Counted from the stretch's first letter, positions 1 to 5,083 are shown. The stretch: DNA of 5,208 nt from Planctomycetota bacterium (GCA_022567055.1 JADFHU010000462.1:1-5208), one strand, 5' to 3'. Notes: generated from the sequence alone by a model not told the origin. Made by a program: numbers and translations.

Positions 1-1
1 A

Positions 2-322
2 GGGGATCGGAAAACCATCGTCATGGACTACGAATATGACGTCTTATTTGAAGGCGAATCTATCGACGGCCAAGACCAAGCAACCATGCCCAGCGAGTAT
101 GCCATCTACACAAAAGCTCACACCTTCTCTGAAAAGAGCGAAGCACTGTATATCCTCATACAGTCGACGGCGCTTAAGAGTCCTCAAACGGAAACAGAGC
201 CCTTTCAAGTGTCATCCAGGACGACTGAATTCAACCGGGATAAATCTGGAAAGGTCGTTATAGAGGATGGAGACAGACGTGCCCGCAAGGCTGCTGTAGA
301 GAAACCCTCTGTGCCAGAATAA
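2..322 (+). CDS. C-terminal part of an unrecognised protein (5' end outside window)
   Basis: The frame is open from the first bases of the window to a TAA at 320-322, so this is probably the 3' end of a longer gene; the ATG at 23 is also possible as a start but has no clear Shine-Dalgarno. The visible part, about 106 residues, is hydrophilic and rich in Glu, Lys, Ser and Thr, with no membrane segment, signal peptide or motif I recognise. The last 30 residues (RDKSGKVVIEDGDRRARKAA and following) look like a disordered charged tail. Codon composition is compatible with coding but not decisive. The stop codon lies one base before the IS left end, so the insertion did not create the stop and sits directly downstream of the gene. 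It does not resemble the missing N-terminal half of the integrase relic on the other side of the IS. Function unknown. Confidence 0.45.
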   Translation, partial: GDRKTIVMDYEYDVLFEGESIDGQDQATMPSEYAIYTKAHTFSEKSEALYILIQSTALKSPQTETEPFQVSSRTTEFNRDKSGKVVIEDGDRRARKAAVEKPSVPE

Positions 323-323
323 G

Positions 324-337
324 TGAGACAATTCCTT
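324..337 (+). repeat. IS left terminal inverted repeat (IRL)
   Basis: TGAGACAATTCCTT matches the complement of 1900-1913 at 13 of 14 positions; the single difference is A331 against G. The inner end of this repeat also forms one arm of the stem that covers the orfA ribosome binding site. Confidence 0.82.
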
Positions 338-364
338 GCCATTAATTAGACTAGAGGGCAAGGA
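333..364 (+). promoter_or_regulatory. Stem-loop sequestering the orfA ribosome binding site
   Basis: TCCTTGCC at 333-340 is perfectly complementary to GGCAAGGA at 357-364, with a 16-base AT-rich loop. The right arm contains most of the Shine-Dalgarno AAGGAG (360-365) that serves the ATG at 375. The left arm overlaps the inner end of IRL. A transcript entering from flanking DNA would contain both arms and could hide the ribosome site, whereas one starting inside the arm would not. This is a known logic for other insertion sequences (IS10, IS200); applying it here is inference. Confidence 0.6.
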
Positions 365-374
365 GATTATACTG

Positions 375-881
375 ATGCTAGATGTTAAGGATGACGCAAT
401 GAACAGGAGGTTGTTGGCCACGGAGAGAGGCGAGCCGGAGCGTAGCGGAGGCGAGCCGAACGGAGTGGCCAACAACCTCGCCGCCGCGGCCCCACCCCCT
501 GATCCGGAGGTACTGGCCCAACCCAAGAGACGGCGATTCACACCAGCATACAAAGCGCGTATCGTCGAAGAAGCCATGGCCTGTACCGAGCCGGGGCAAA
601 TTGGGGCACTGATGCGACGAGAGGGGTTGTATTCCTCGGCACTGACGCTCTGGCGTCGACAATACCAATCCGGTGCCCTCCAGGCCCTCAAGGATGATAA
701 ACGTGGCCGAAAACGCACGCGTGACGCTAGGGACCAGGAACTGGAACGTCTACGAAGTGAGGTTGAGCGACTGAACAAAAAGCTTAGCCGTGCGGAACTG
801 ATCATTGATATTCAAAAAAAAGTTGCGGCTATGCTCGGCAATCCGATGGAGACGCCGGCGAACAGCGAGACCGCCTCATGA
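375..881 (+). CDS. IS3-family transposase OrfA (HTH DNA-binding protein)
   Basis: This is the DNA-binding subunit of an IS3-type element; it recognises the terminal repeats and supplies the N-terminal part of the OrfAB fusion transposase. From the ATG at 375 it is 168 residues. A helix-turn-helix region covers about residues 52-98 (RRRFTPAYKARIVEE, then GALMRREGLYSS, ending LTLWRRQ), with the conserved tryptophan and following arginines. A leucine-rich coiled coil (about 119-150, QELERLRSEVERLNKKL) is the usual multimerisation zipper. I chose 375 because AAGGAG at 360-365 is correctly spaced; an ATG at 399 with AAGG at 387-390 is an alternative. Residues 10-35 are encoded by a 15-bp stem-loop and look like an unstructured insert ahead of the conserved domain. 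The stop overlaps the orfB start as ATGA. Confidence 0.92.
   Translation: MLDVKDDAMNRRLLATERGEPERSGGEPNGVANNLAAAAPPPDPEVLAQPKRRRFTPAYKARIVEEAMACTEPGQIGALMRREGLYSSALTLWRRQYQSGALQALKDDKRGRKRTRDARDQELERLRSEVERLNKKLSRAELIIDIQKKVAAMLGNPMETPANSETAS
407..479 (+). repeat. Perfect 15-bp inverted repeat inside the 5' end of orfA
   Basis: GAGGTTGTTGGCCAC at 407-421 is exactly complementary to GTGGCCAACAACCTC at 465-479, with a 43-base GC-rich loop. The loop holds an 11-base direct repeat, GAGGCGAGCCG, at 427-437 and 448-458 (period 21). The whole structure is in frame with orfA and encodes a low-complexity segment (ATERGEPERSGGEP) just before the conserved helix-turn-helix domain. Confidence 0.85.
814..821 (+). 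promoter_or_regulatory. Probable programmed -1 frameshift site joining orfA to orfB
   Basis: A run of eight A, read in the orfA frame as CAA AAA AAA GTT, provides the slippery heptamer A AAA AAA at 815-821. The orfB frame is -1 relative to orfA and is open from 809 (after a TGA at 806-808) through the orfB ATG at 878, so a -1 slip here makes a continuous OrfAB transposase. The position, just after the OrfA zipper (codons 148-149), is where IS3 elements normally shift. I see only a weak possible downstream stem (CGGC...GCCG within 836-855). Confidence 0.65.
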
Positions 882-1885
882 GCCTGATTGAACCACATAG
901 CCATCAGACCGGTATCTTGCCGCTGTGCGAGGCCTTAGAGATCCCCAGAGCCTCGTTCTATCGGCAACAGGCCAGGGGTTCCTCCACTGCCCCGTTGGTG
1001 ATACGGCCGCGGCCGGAGCATTCGTTGTCCGATGCTGAACAGCAACAGGTCCTGGCGACGCTGCATGAGCCACGCTTTGTGGATTTGGCTCCGTCGCAAG
1101 TCTATGCCCAACTCCTGGAACAGGGGCAGTATCTGTGTTCTATACGAACCATGTATCGACTCTTGGCGGCCAACAATGAGGTTCGTGAACGGCGTGCCGT
1201 GGCCTCCCATGTCGTGTACACCAAACCTGAGTTGTTAGCCACAAGGCCCAACGAGGTCTGGTCCTGGGACATCACCAAACTGAAGGGCCCTGTCAAGTGG
1301 ACCTACTACTATCTGTATGTCATCCTGGATATTTTCAGCCGGTATGTCGTTGGCTGGATGATCGCAGATCGAGAGTCGTCATCGTTGGCCAAACGCTTGA
1401 TCACGGAAAGCTGTGTCAAACAAAACATAGTAGAGGATCAGTTGACGCTTCACGCGGACCGCGGCTCATCGATGAAATCCAAGGTGGTCGCCCAATTGCT
1501 ATCCGATCTGGGTATCACGAAAACACACAGCCGCCCGCACGTTTCCAATGACAATCCATTCTCTGAAAGTCAGTTTAAGACGATGAAGTATCGTCCGGAA
1601 TTCCCCAATCGTTTCGGTTGTATCCAGGACGCTCGCGCCTTTGGCTGTGGATTTTTCCCATGGTATAACGAAGCACATCGGCACTCAGGTGTGGCGCTCT
1701 ACACGCCGTCCGACGTTCACTACGGCCGGGTGCAAGAGGTTCACCGGCATCGTCAGGCGGCCCTGGACGCTGCTTACCAGCGGCATCCCAACCGTTTCGT
1801 ACGTAAGCCACCTGAGGCGGCTTTGCCGCCTCAGGCCGTGTGGATTAATCCGCCTAAGAACTCGGAGAAGCAAGTGATCCATTAG
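878..1885 (+). CDS. IS3-family transposase OrfB (DD(35)E catalytic subunit)
   Basis: This is the catalytic part of the transposase, normally produced as an OrfAB fusion; it cuts and joins the element ends by a copy-out/paste-in route. The protein has 335 residues, the usual length for the family. An N-terminal HTH_21-like region (about 45-105) precedes the RNase H-fold rve domain (about 122-285). The triad is complete: D131 in WSWDITKL, D194 in LHADRGS and E230 in NPFSESQFK, with 35 residues between D194 and E230 and the expected lysine seven residues after the glutamate (K237). The FFPWYNEAHRHSG and AVWINPP segments are also typical. The ATG overlaps the orfA TGA, allowing translational coupling as well as the -1 frameshift. 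No internal stop or frameshift is seen, so activity is plausible. Confidence 0.95.
   Translation: MSLIEPHSHQTGILPLCEALEIPRASFYRQQARGSSTAPLVIRPRPEHSLSDAEQQQVLATLHEPRFVDLAPSQVYAQLLEQGQYLCSIRTMYRLLAANNEVRERRAVASHVVYTKPELLATRPNEVWSWDITKLKGPVKWTYYYLYVILDIFSRYVVGWMIADRESSSLAKRLITESCVKQNIVEDQLTLHADRGSSMKSKVVAQLLSDLGITKTHSRPHVSNDNPFSESQFKTMKYRPEFPNRFGCIQDARAFGCGFFPWYNEAHRHSGVALYTPSDVHYGRVQEVHRHRQAALDAAYQRHPNRFVRKPPEAALPPQAVWINPPKNSEKQVIH
1811..1835 (+). repeat. Perfect 11-bp hairpin inside the 3' end of orfB
   Basis: CCTGAGGCGGC at 1811-1821 pairs exactly with GCCGCCTCAGG at 1825-1835 around a TTT loop. It lies within the coding sequence (PPEAALPPQA) about 50 bases before the stop. There is no T-run after it, so it is not a standard intrinsic terminator. 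A 10-bp perfect palindrome, GGATTAATCC, follows at 1842-1851. Confidence 0.8.
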
Positions 1886-1899
1886 AGCTTAATTTCGAA

Positions 1900-1913
1900 A
1901 AGGAACTGTCTCA
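1900..1913 (-). repeat. IS right terminal inverted repeat (IRR)
   Basis: AAGGAACTGTCTCA is the inverted partner of 324-337 and lies 15 bases after the orfB stop codon. Sequence of a different transposase family begins immediately or within about ten bases beyond it. Confidence 0.82.
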
Positions 1914-2286
1914 TTCTGCTTGACACGCTCCGTATGTGGTCCGTGACAACGACAAAATCTTTAGCGGTGACTTCAAAACACACATAAGGAACTTTGGCTT
2001 GGAAAACACACCTACTGCATCACGAAGTCCATGGCAGAATCCGATCGCCGAACGTGTCATCGGTACACTTCGCCGGGAATGCCTGGACCACATGATCATT
2101 CTAAACGAAAAGCATTTTCATAGTGTACTGGACGGATACATCAACGAGTATTACAATATCGGCGGAACGCATATGTCTCTTGAGAAAGACTCACCTATCC
2201 CCCCCCGCCTTGTTCATGTCGATGGTACGACACTAACCAAGCCAATTCTTGGTGGACTGCACCATCTCTATAGTCGAGTTGCTTAG
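1914..2286 (+). pseudogene. 5'-truncated rve-type DDE integrase/transposase, C-terminal fragment
   Basis: From about 1924 to the TAG at 2284-2286 the sequence encodes the second half of an rve-fold integrase/transposase of a different type from the IS OrfB. Seen are the second catalytic Asp region (YVVRDNDKIF), the glutamate helix (PWQNPIAERVIGTLRRECLD), NEKHFHSVLDGYINEYYN, a degenerate HMSLEKDSP and the terminal GGLHHLYSRVA, all in the order of that family. The first catalytic Asp and everything upstream are missing. An in-frame TGA at 1921 ends the frame, and adding one base near 1926 would extend the homology to LDTAP, so a one-base deletion is likely. The GTG at 1936 is not a credible start. 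Run C8 at 2199-2206 could also have slipped. The matching N-terminal half is not on the left side of the IS. Non-functional relic. Confidence 0.82.
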
Positions 2287-2512
2287 GCTGAATACCTGAA
2301 ACATCATTTTGAGCTGGCTGCAAAGCAAAGTAGATGAGGTCTTCGGCGATTAAGGTAAATTCGTCAAAACGCTAACCTTGTCGGGGATCACTCTGCTGGA
2401 AACCAACACCATTCAGTTTTCAATGAGCCCAATTCCGTTTAAAAATGTCGTGACTCAAACGCTTTTTGCCTTCATATCGATGCAATAGGCCATAACAAAC
2501 GTATTAGGCTAA

Positions 2513-2525
2513 GCGGCTTCGCCGC
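2513..2525 (+). repeat. Short GC-rich hairpin
   Basis: GCGGC at 2513-2517 and GCCGC at 2521-2525 pair around TTC. No T-run follows, so it is weak as a terminator. It is flanked by CCATAACAAACG (2490-2501) and GCATAACGAGG (2524-2534), two similar motifs in the same orientation. Confidence 0.45.
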
Positions 2526-2762
2526 ATAACGAGGCCTTGATCTTGACGCACGCTCAGTCCAATACGGTTTCACCCATCGGCTGCGCGACGGGAAAAACCA
2601 TATCTATTTCATGCATATTTTTAGGAAAACTGGCCCGGAAAAGATGTTTATCGATCGTTCGACGTGAACCTGGTAAGATTATTGATGTCGTACGGAGAAA
2701 ACCATGTTTGTTAACGACGTAAAATGGGAAATGTCAGGTAAGGGACTGAAGAAAAACAGGTA

Positions 2763-2770
2763 GAGGCGAG
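2763..2770 (+). promoter_or_regulatory. Ribosome binding site of the prepilin-like gene
   Basis: GAGGCGAG lies seven bases after its GAGG core from the ATG at 2774, a good Shine-Dalgarno match. It supports 2774 (or the adjacent ATG at 2777) over the ATG at 2789. Confidence 0.6.
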
Positions 2771-2773
2771 AAA

Positions 2774-3652
2774 ATGATGATCCAGACAATGTGGAACCGG
2801 CAGACAGCAACGCGGAGCAACCCGCCAAGGAACACGGGATTCACCTTGATTGAGCTGCTAGTCGTTATTGCGGTCATTGCTCTACTGATGGGCATTCTGA
2901 TGCCGGCGCTGCAGAAGGCCAGGAAGATCGGCCAGTCCGCTGTCTGCAAGGGCCATCTGCGCCAGTGGGGTACGGTCTTCCACACGTACATCACGGAAAA
3001 CGACGGCAGGTTTTGGACAGAGCATAATGTCTGGCAGACAGATGTACCCTATCAGGGCAACTGGATGCTGATGCTCGCCCGTCAGTACGGCAATATGGAC
3101 AAGGCGCGCCTGTGCCCCAGTGCAAGTCGGCTCAACGGCGCGGAAGGTGGTATCGGCACCACCGTGCACCGGTGGGGGCCCGGCCCCATTATGGTGAACC
3201 ACCGGTTTGCGGATGATACGGACAAGGTCTACGGCAGTTATGGCATCAACCTTTGGATCAACTCGGTAGAACCCCCCTCCGTCGATGGATGGAGAGATAA
3301 GCCCCAATGGCACTGGAAGACCACCATGGCGGCCCGACATCCCGCCCAGGTTCCCATGGTGTCGGATTGTACCTGGTTTGGGACCAACCCCATCAGCATC
3401 AAGGATCGATCCTGGGCGAATGGCGGCGAGCCGACCCCGTCCCGGGAATGGTGGGAAGATCAGGACCCAATCAGTTTTGGCGGATGGGGTTACGACATGG
3501 CCAGGGTCTGCATCGACCGGCACGGTCGTGGGGTGAATGTCGCGTTCATGGATGGCTCATCGCGCAAGGTCTTCCTCACCGATTTATGGGGTCTCAAATG
3601 GCATAGAGAATTCGAGTTGGTAGGCGAGGTCGATATCCCCTGGCTCAACTGA
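2774..3652 (+). CDS. Prepilin-like protein with GFTLIE cleavage site and H-X9-DG domain
   Basis: This is a 292-residue type IV pilin/type II secretion pseudopilin-like protein of the kind found in large families in Planctomycetes and relatives. Residues 1-22 form a basic leader. Prepilin peptidase should cut at G22/F23 of GFTLIELL, leaving Glu at mature position 5, and residues 23-46 form the hydrophobic helix. The next segment, C58-KGHLRQWGTVFHTY then ENDG, matches the usual CxxNLRQLG...Y..D..G pattern, followed by LCPSAS. Near the end, H250 is followed by exactly nine residues and D260-G261 (RHGRGVNVAFMDGS), the H-X9-DG signature, then LWGLKWHREF, typical of these proteins. Individual members have no proven function; surface or periplasmic location is inferred. 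It stands alone here, with no other secretion gene beside it. No clear terminator follows. Confidence 0.93.
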   Translation: MMIQTMWNRQTATRSNPPRNTGFTLIELLVVIAVIALLMGILMPALQKARKIGQSAVCKGHLRQWGTVFHTYITENDGRFWTEHNVWQTDVPYQGNWMLMLARQYGNMDKARLCPSASRLNGAEGGIGTTVHRWGPGPIMVNHRFADDTDKVYGSYGINLWINSVEPPSVDGWRDKPQWHWKTTMAARHPAQVPMVSDCTWFGTNPISIKDRSWANGGEPTPSREWWEDQDPISFGGWGYDMARVCIDRHGRGVNVAFMDGSSRKVFLTDLWGLKWHREFELVGEVDIPWLN

Positions 3653-3750
3653 ATCAACGTCAACTCTTTTTGCAGGTATGGAGGAGTTCCATGTTTGGGA
3701 GCGTCTGGGGTCAGCCCTGGCCCTGGAGTTAGTCTTTTTGGCAGCACCTG

Positions 3751-3770
3751 TGGCGTGGGGTGGCGTGGGG
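3751..3770 (+). repeat. Tandem 10-bp repeat, two copies
   Basis: TGGCGTGGGG occurs twice head to tail, and its last two G bases begin the first GGGGTCACGT repeat. Confidence 0.7.
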
Positions 3771-3790
3771 GGTCACGTTTCAATTATCAA
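3769..3790 (+). repeat. GGGGTCACGT direct repeat, copy 1
   Basis: This 22-nt stretch matches 4028-4049 at 20 of 22 positions (GGGGTCACGTTTCAATTATC against GGGGTCACGTCTCAATTATT, both then AA). The two copies are 259 bases apart in the same orientation, upstream of the RAYT. REP-like sequences next to RAYT genes often carry a G-rich GGGGTCA-type head; that link is inference. Confidence 0.7.
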
Positions 3791-4027
3791 GTATTCGGTG
3801 TGCGGCCGTGGGGGTCGATGGGATCGAATGCTTTTGCCAGCCCTCTTTTTTGCGATTCTTGCGATACCTTACGCGCCCCAATCCGTTCCCTATACCGGCG
3901 GATCCTTGTCACCAAGGCTATTAGACCATCCCTTCAGAAGCAACTTCCTAGGCATCCTCTGAGAGTGAGCCATTCTCCTCAATTGTCAGATGCGCACCTG
4001 TCTTATATCCTCAACAAAGGGGAGAAC

Positions 4028-4054
4028 GGGGTCACGTCTCAATTATTAATAATT
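4028..4054 (+). repeat. GGGGTCACGT direct repeat, copy 2, with a perfect palindrome
   Basis: This copy of the 22-nt repeat runs into AATTATTAATAATT at 4041-4054, a perfect 14-bp palindrome. It ends 32 bases before the RAYT ATG. The complement of 4922-4945, just after the gene, also reads GGGG...CTCAAATTG, so related ends may bracket the RAYT in inverted orientation. Confidence 0.65.
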
Positions 4055-4086
4055 AGCACATGCTCTGTTGCCGGTATCCTCCTGGC

Positions 4087-4929
4087 ATGGCAAGACCATT
4101 GCGAATTGAGTATCCGGGGGCGTTTTACCACGTGATCAATCGCGGACAGCGACAGGAGGCGATCTTCGATGACGATCGGGACCGGGAGCGATATCTATCC
4201 TGCCTCGGTAGGATGTCCTCCCTGTTCGGTGTTAGACTGCATGCCTACTGCTTGATGACAAACCACTACCATCTTGTCGTCGAAACACCCGAGGCCAATC
4301 TCAGTCGGTCGATGCAGTGGTTAAATGTCAGCTATGCCGTCTATTACAACCGACGACACCAATGTGCCGGACACCTATATCAAGGCCGATTTAAGGCGAT
4401 GCTGGTGGATGCAGACACCTATCTGGAACCGCTATCACGATACATTCACCTGAATCCCGTGCGAGTCGAGTTGGTCAAACAGCCGTGGAAATATGCCTGG
4501 AGTAGTTGTCGTTACTTTGTAACAACAACTACACCGCCAGATTGGCTGGACACCCAGCGTGTACTGATGGGCTTTGGACGTTATAGGAAAACGCAGCGCA
4601 GACGATATCGGGAGTATCTGTTGACATCTGATCCCGAAAATCCTTCTCGTGATGTCGTTGGTGGATTGCTGTTGGGGTCGGAAGCGTTTTCAGAGTGGGC
4701 AAGGAGTACCTTTCTGTCACCCCGGGAGAAGGATCGGGCGGTTCCTGCGCTCGAAAGCCTCAGACCGAGACCCACAGTGGAGACCATCGTGAAGCAGGTC
4801 GCCAAGCACTACCAGGTCAAGGACGTTGACATCCGCAGGCGAGGTGCCAAGCGAAACCAGCCCCGAGATGTAGCCATCTATCTCGCCAGGGAGCTAAGGA
4901 ATCGTCAAGGAATAAGTTGTGCAATTTGA
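4087..4929 (+). CDS. REP-associated tyrosine transposase (RAYT, HUH Y1 family)
   Basis: RAYTs are single-strand DNA endonucleases of the IS200/IS605 HUH class that act on REP-like palindromes and are often domesticated. The 280-residue protein begins MARPLRIEYPGAFYHVINRG, the standard family start, which fixes the ATG at 4087; the frame extends to an ATG at 4060, but those nine residues are not family-like. No Shine-Dalgarno is visible. The HUH motif is H60-Y61-H62 in YCLMTNHYHLVVE, and Y119 in SRYIHLNPVRVELV is the likely nucleophile. GHLYQGRFKAMLV and WKYAWSS are also characteristic. Residues about 228-270 resemble DnaA domain IV (VETIVKQVAKHYQV, then RNQPRDVAIYLARELR), known as a C-terminal extension in some RAYTs. 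It stops about where the second half of that domain should begin. The last 12 residues and the stop lie within the left arm of a long palindrome. Confidence 0.93.
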   Translation: MARPLRIEYPGAFYHVINRGQRQEAIFDDDRDRERYLSCLGRMSSLFGVRLHAYCLMTNHYHLVVETPEANLSRSMQWLNVSYAVYYNRRHQCAGHLYQGRFKAMLVDADTYLEPLSRYIHLNPVRVELVKQPWKYAWSSCRYFVTTTTPPDWLDTQRVLMGFGRYRKTQRRRYREYLLTSDPENPSRDVVGGLLLGSEAFSEWARSTFLSPREKDRAVPALESLRPRPTVETIVKQVAKHYQVKDVDIRRRGAKRNQPRDVAIYLARELRNRQGISCAI

Positions 4930-5083
4930 GGTCTAAGTGTGCCCCATATTTGGTCGCGCCCGATTGAGCGAAACCACAGGCGTAGCTGTTCTACGTCGCG
5001 GATATTGCGATTCAGAAGCGGTCAAAGATGGGGTGCAATTGGGCATTCAAATGCGGAAGTTATTTCTTGACGGTTCCTAAGGT
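4892..5083 (+). repeat. Long quasi-palindrome (about 192 nt) at the 3' end of the RAYT gene
   Basis: Aligning the two halves by hand around 4988 gives about 63 Watson-Crick pairs and 11 G-U pairs in roughly 94 columns, with four one-base bulges or fewer. The centre is CGTAG (4981-4985), loop CTGTT, CTACG (4991-4995). Strong blocks are GCCCCATATTTGG (4941-4953) against TCAAAGATGGGGT (5022-5034) and GGAATCGTCAAGG (4898-4910) against TTTCTTGACGGTTCC (5063-5077). The left arm includes the final RAYT codons and TGA. It could fold as DNA or RNA and may be the REP-like substrate of the RAYT; function is inferred. It has no T-run typical of a terminator. Confidence 0.85.

Larger units (their letters stand above)
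324..1913 (+). mobile_element. Complete IS3-family insertion sequence, about 1590 bp
   Basis: The ends are a 14-bp imperfect terminal inverted repeat: TGAGACAATTCCTT at 324-337, and AAGGAACTGTCTCA at 1900-1913, whose complement is TGAGACAGTTCCTT (13 of 14 identical). The 5'-TG...CA-3' termini, the orfA/orfB organisation, the -1 relation of the two frames and a DD(35)E transposase are all IS3-family hallmarks. The length is slightly above the usual 1.2-1.55 kb. No short direct repeat is visible outside the ends: AAG precedes the left end and TTC follows the right end, whereas IS3 elements normally leave a 3-5 bp duplication. Both ORFs are intact, so the element may be active. Group and exact name were not assigned. 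Confidence 0.87.
2287..2773. other. Spacer without a convincing gene
   Basis: This 487-base stretch holds no ORF I can assign. Two short open stretches without good starts read like protein and might be relics: 2354-2488 (for example SMSPIPFKNVV) and 2530-2667 (for example QYGFTHRLRDGKNHIYF). A GC hairpin lies between them at 2513-2525. Small dyads occur upstream of the prepilin-like gene, such as GTTC-N5-GAAC at 2657-2669, and GAAAACCAT recurs at 2697-2705 (GAAAAACCAT at 2592-2601); a regulatory role is possible but unsupported. No clear sigma-70 promoter was found. Confidence 0.5.
3653..4086. other. Spacer with repeats, no supported gene
   Basis: Overlapping open frames exist here (for example 3678-3962 and 3695-4135), but their products look random, they overlap one another, and the longer one runs through the RAYT start. 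The stretch holds a tandem 10-mer (3751-3770), two copies of a 22-nt GGGGTCACGT repeat (3769 and 4028) and another GGGGTCA at 3707-3713. It probably represents the non-coding leader and REP-like flank of the RAYT. Confidence 0.55.

Noticed and set aside
336..374. Upstream TTG start for orfA at 336
   Set aside because: It lies inside the terminal repeat and hairpin, ahead of the Shine-Dalgarno AAGGAG at 360-365, which fits the ATG at 375.
212..805. Minus-strand open frame opposite orfA
   Set aside because: It crosses the IS boundary and is antisense to a clear transposase gene; its Arg/Ser-rich product has no family character.
316..1918. Target-site duplication of the IS (CAGAA at 316-319 region and TTCTG at 1914-1918)
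   Set aside because: The two flanks are inverted, not direct, copies and are at different distances from the ends.
2487..2535. Integron attC-like site (CCATAACAAACG and GCATAACG around a hairpin)
   Set aside because: Both motifs point the same way and no complementary GTTATGG/GTTATGC follows at the right distance, so the R'/R'' pairing of attC is missing.
2882..3523. Long minus-strand open frame opposite the prepilin gene
   Set aside because: It is the antisense shadow of a well-supported gene, and its product is rich in residues expected from reversed GC-biased codons, without motifs.
4060..4086. Longer RAYT start at 4060
   Set aside because: The extra residues (MLCCRYPPG) do not resemble the family, whose proteins begin MARPLRIEYPG; no ribosome site supports 4060.
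3695..4135. Open frame of 146 codons between the prepilin gene and the RAYT
   Set aside because: It overlaps another open frame and the RAYT start, has no ribosome site, crosses both direct repeats, and its product has no recognisable features.
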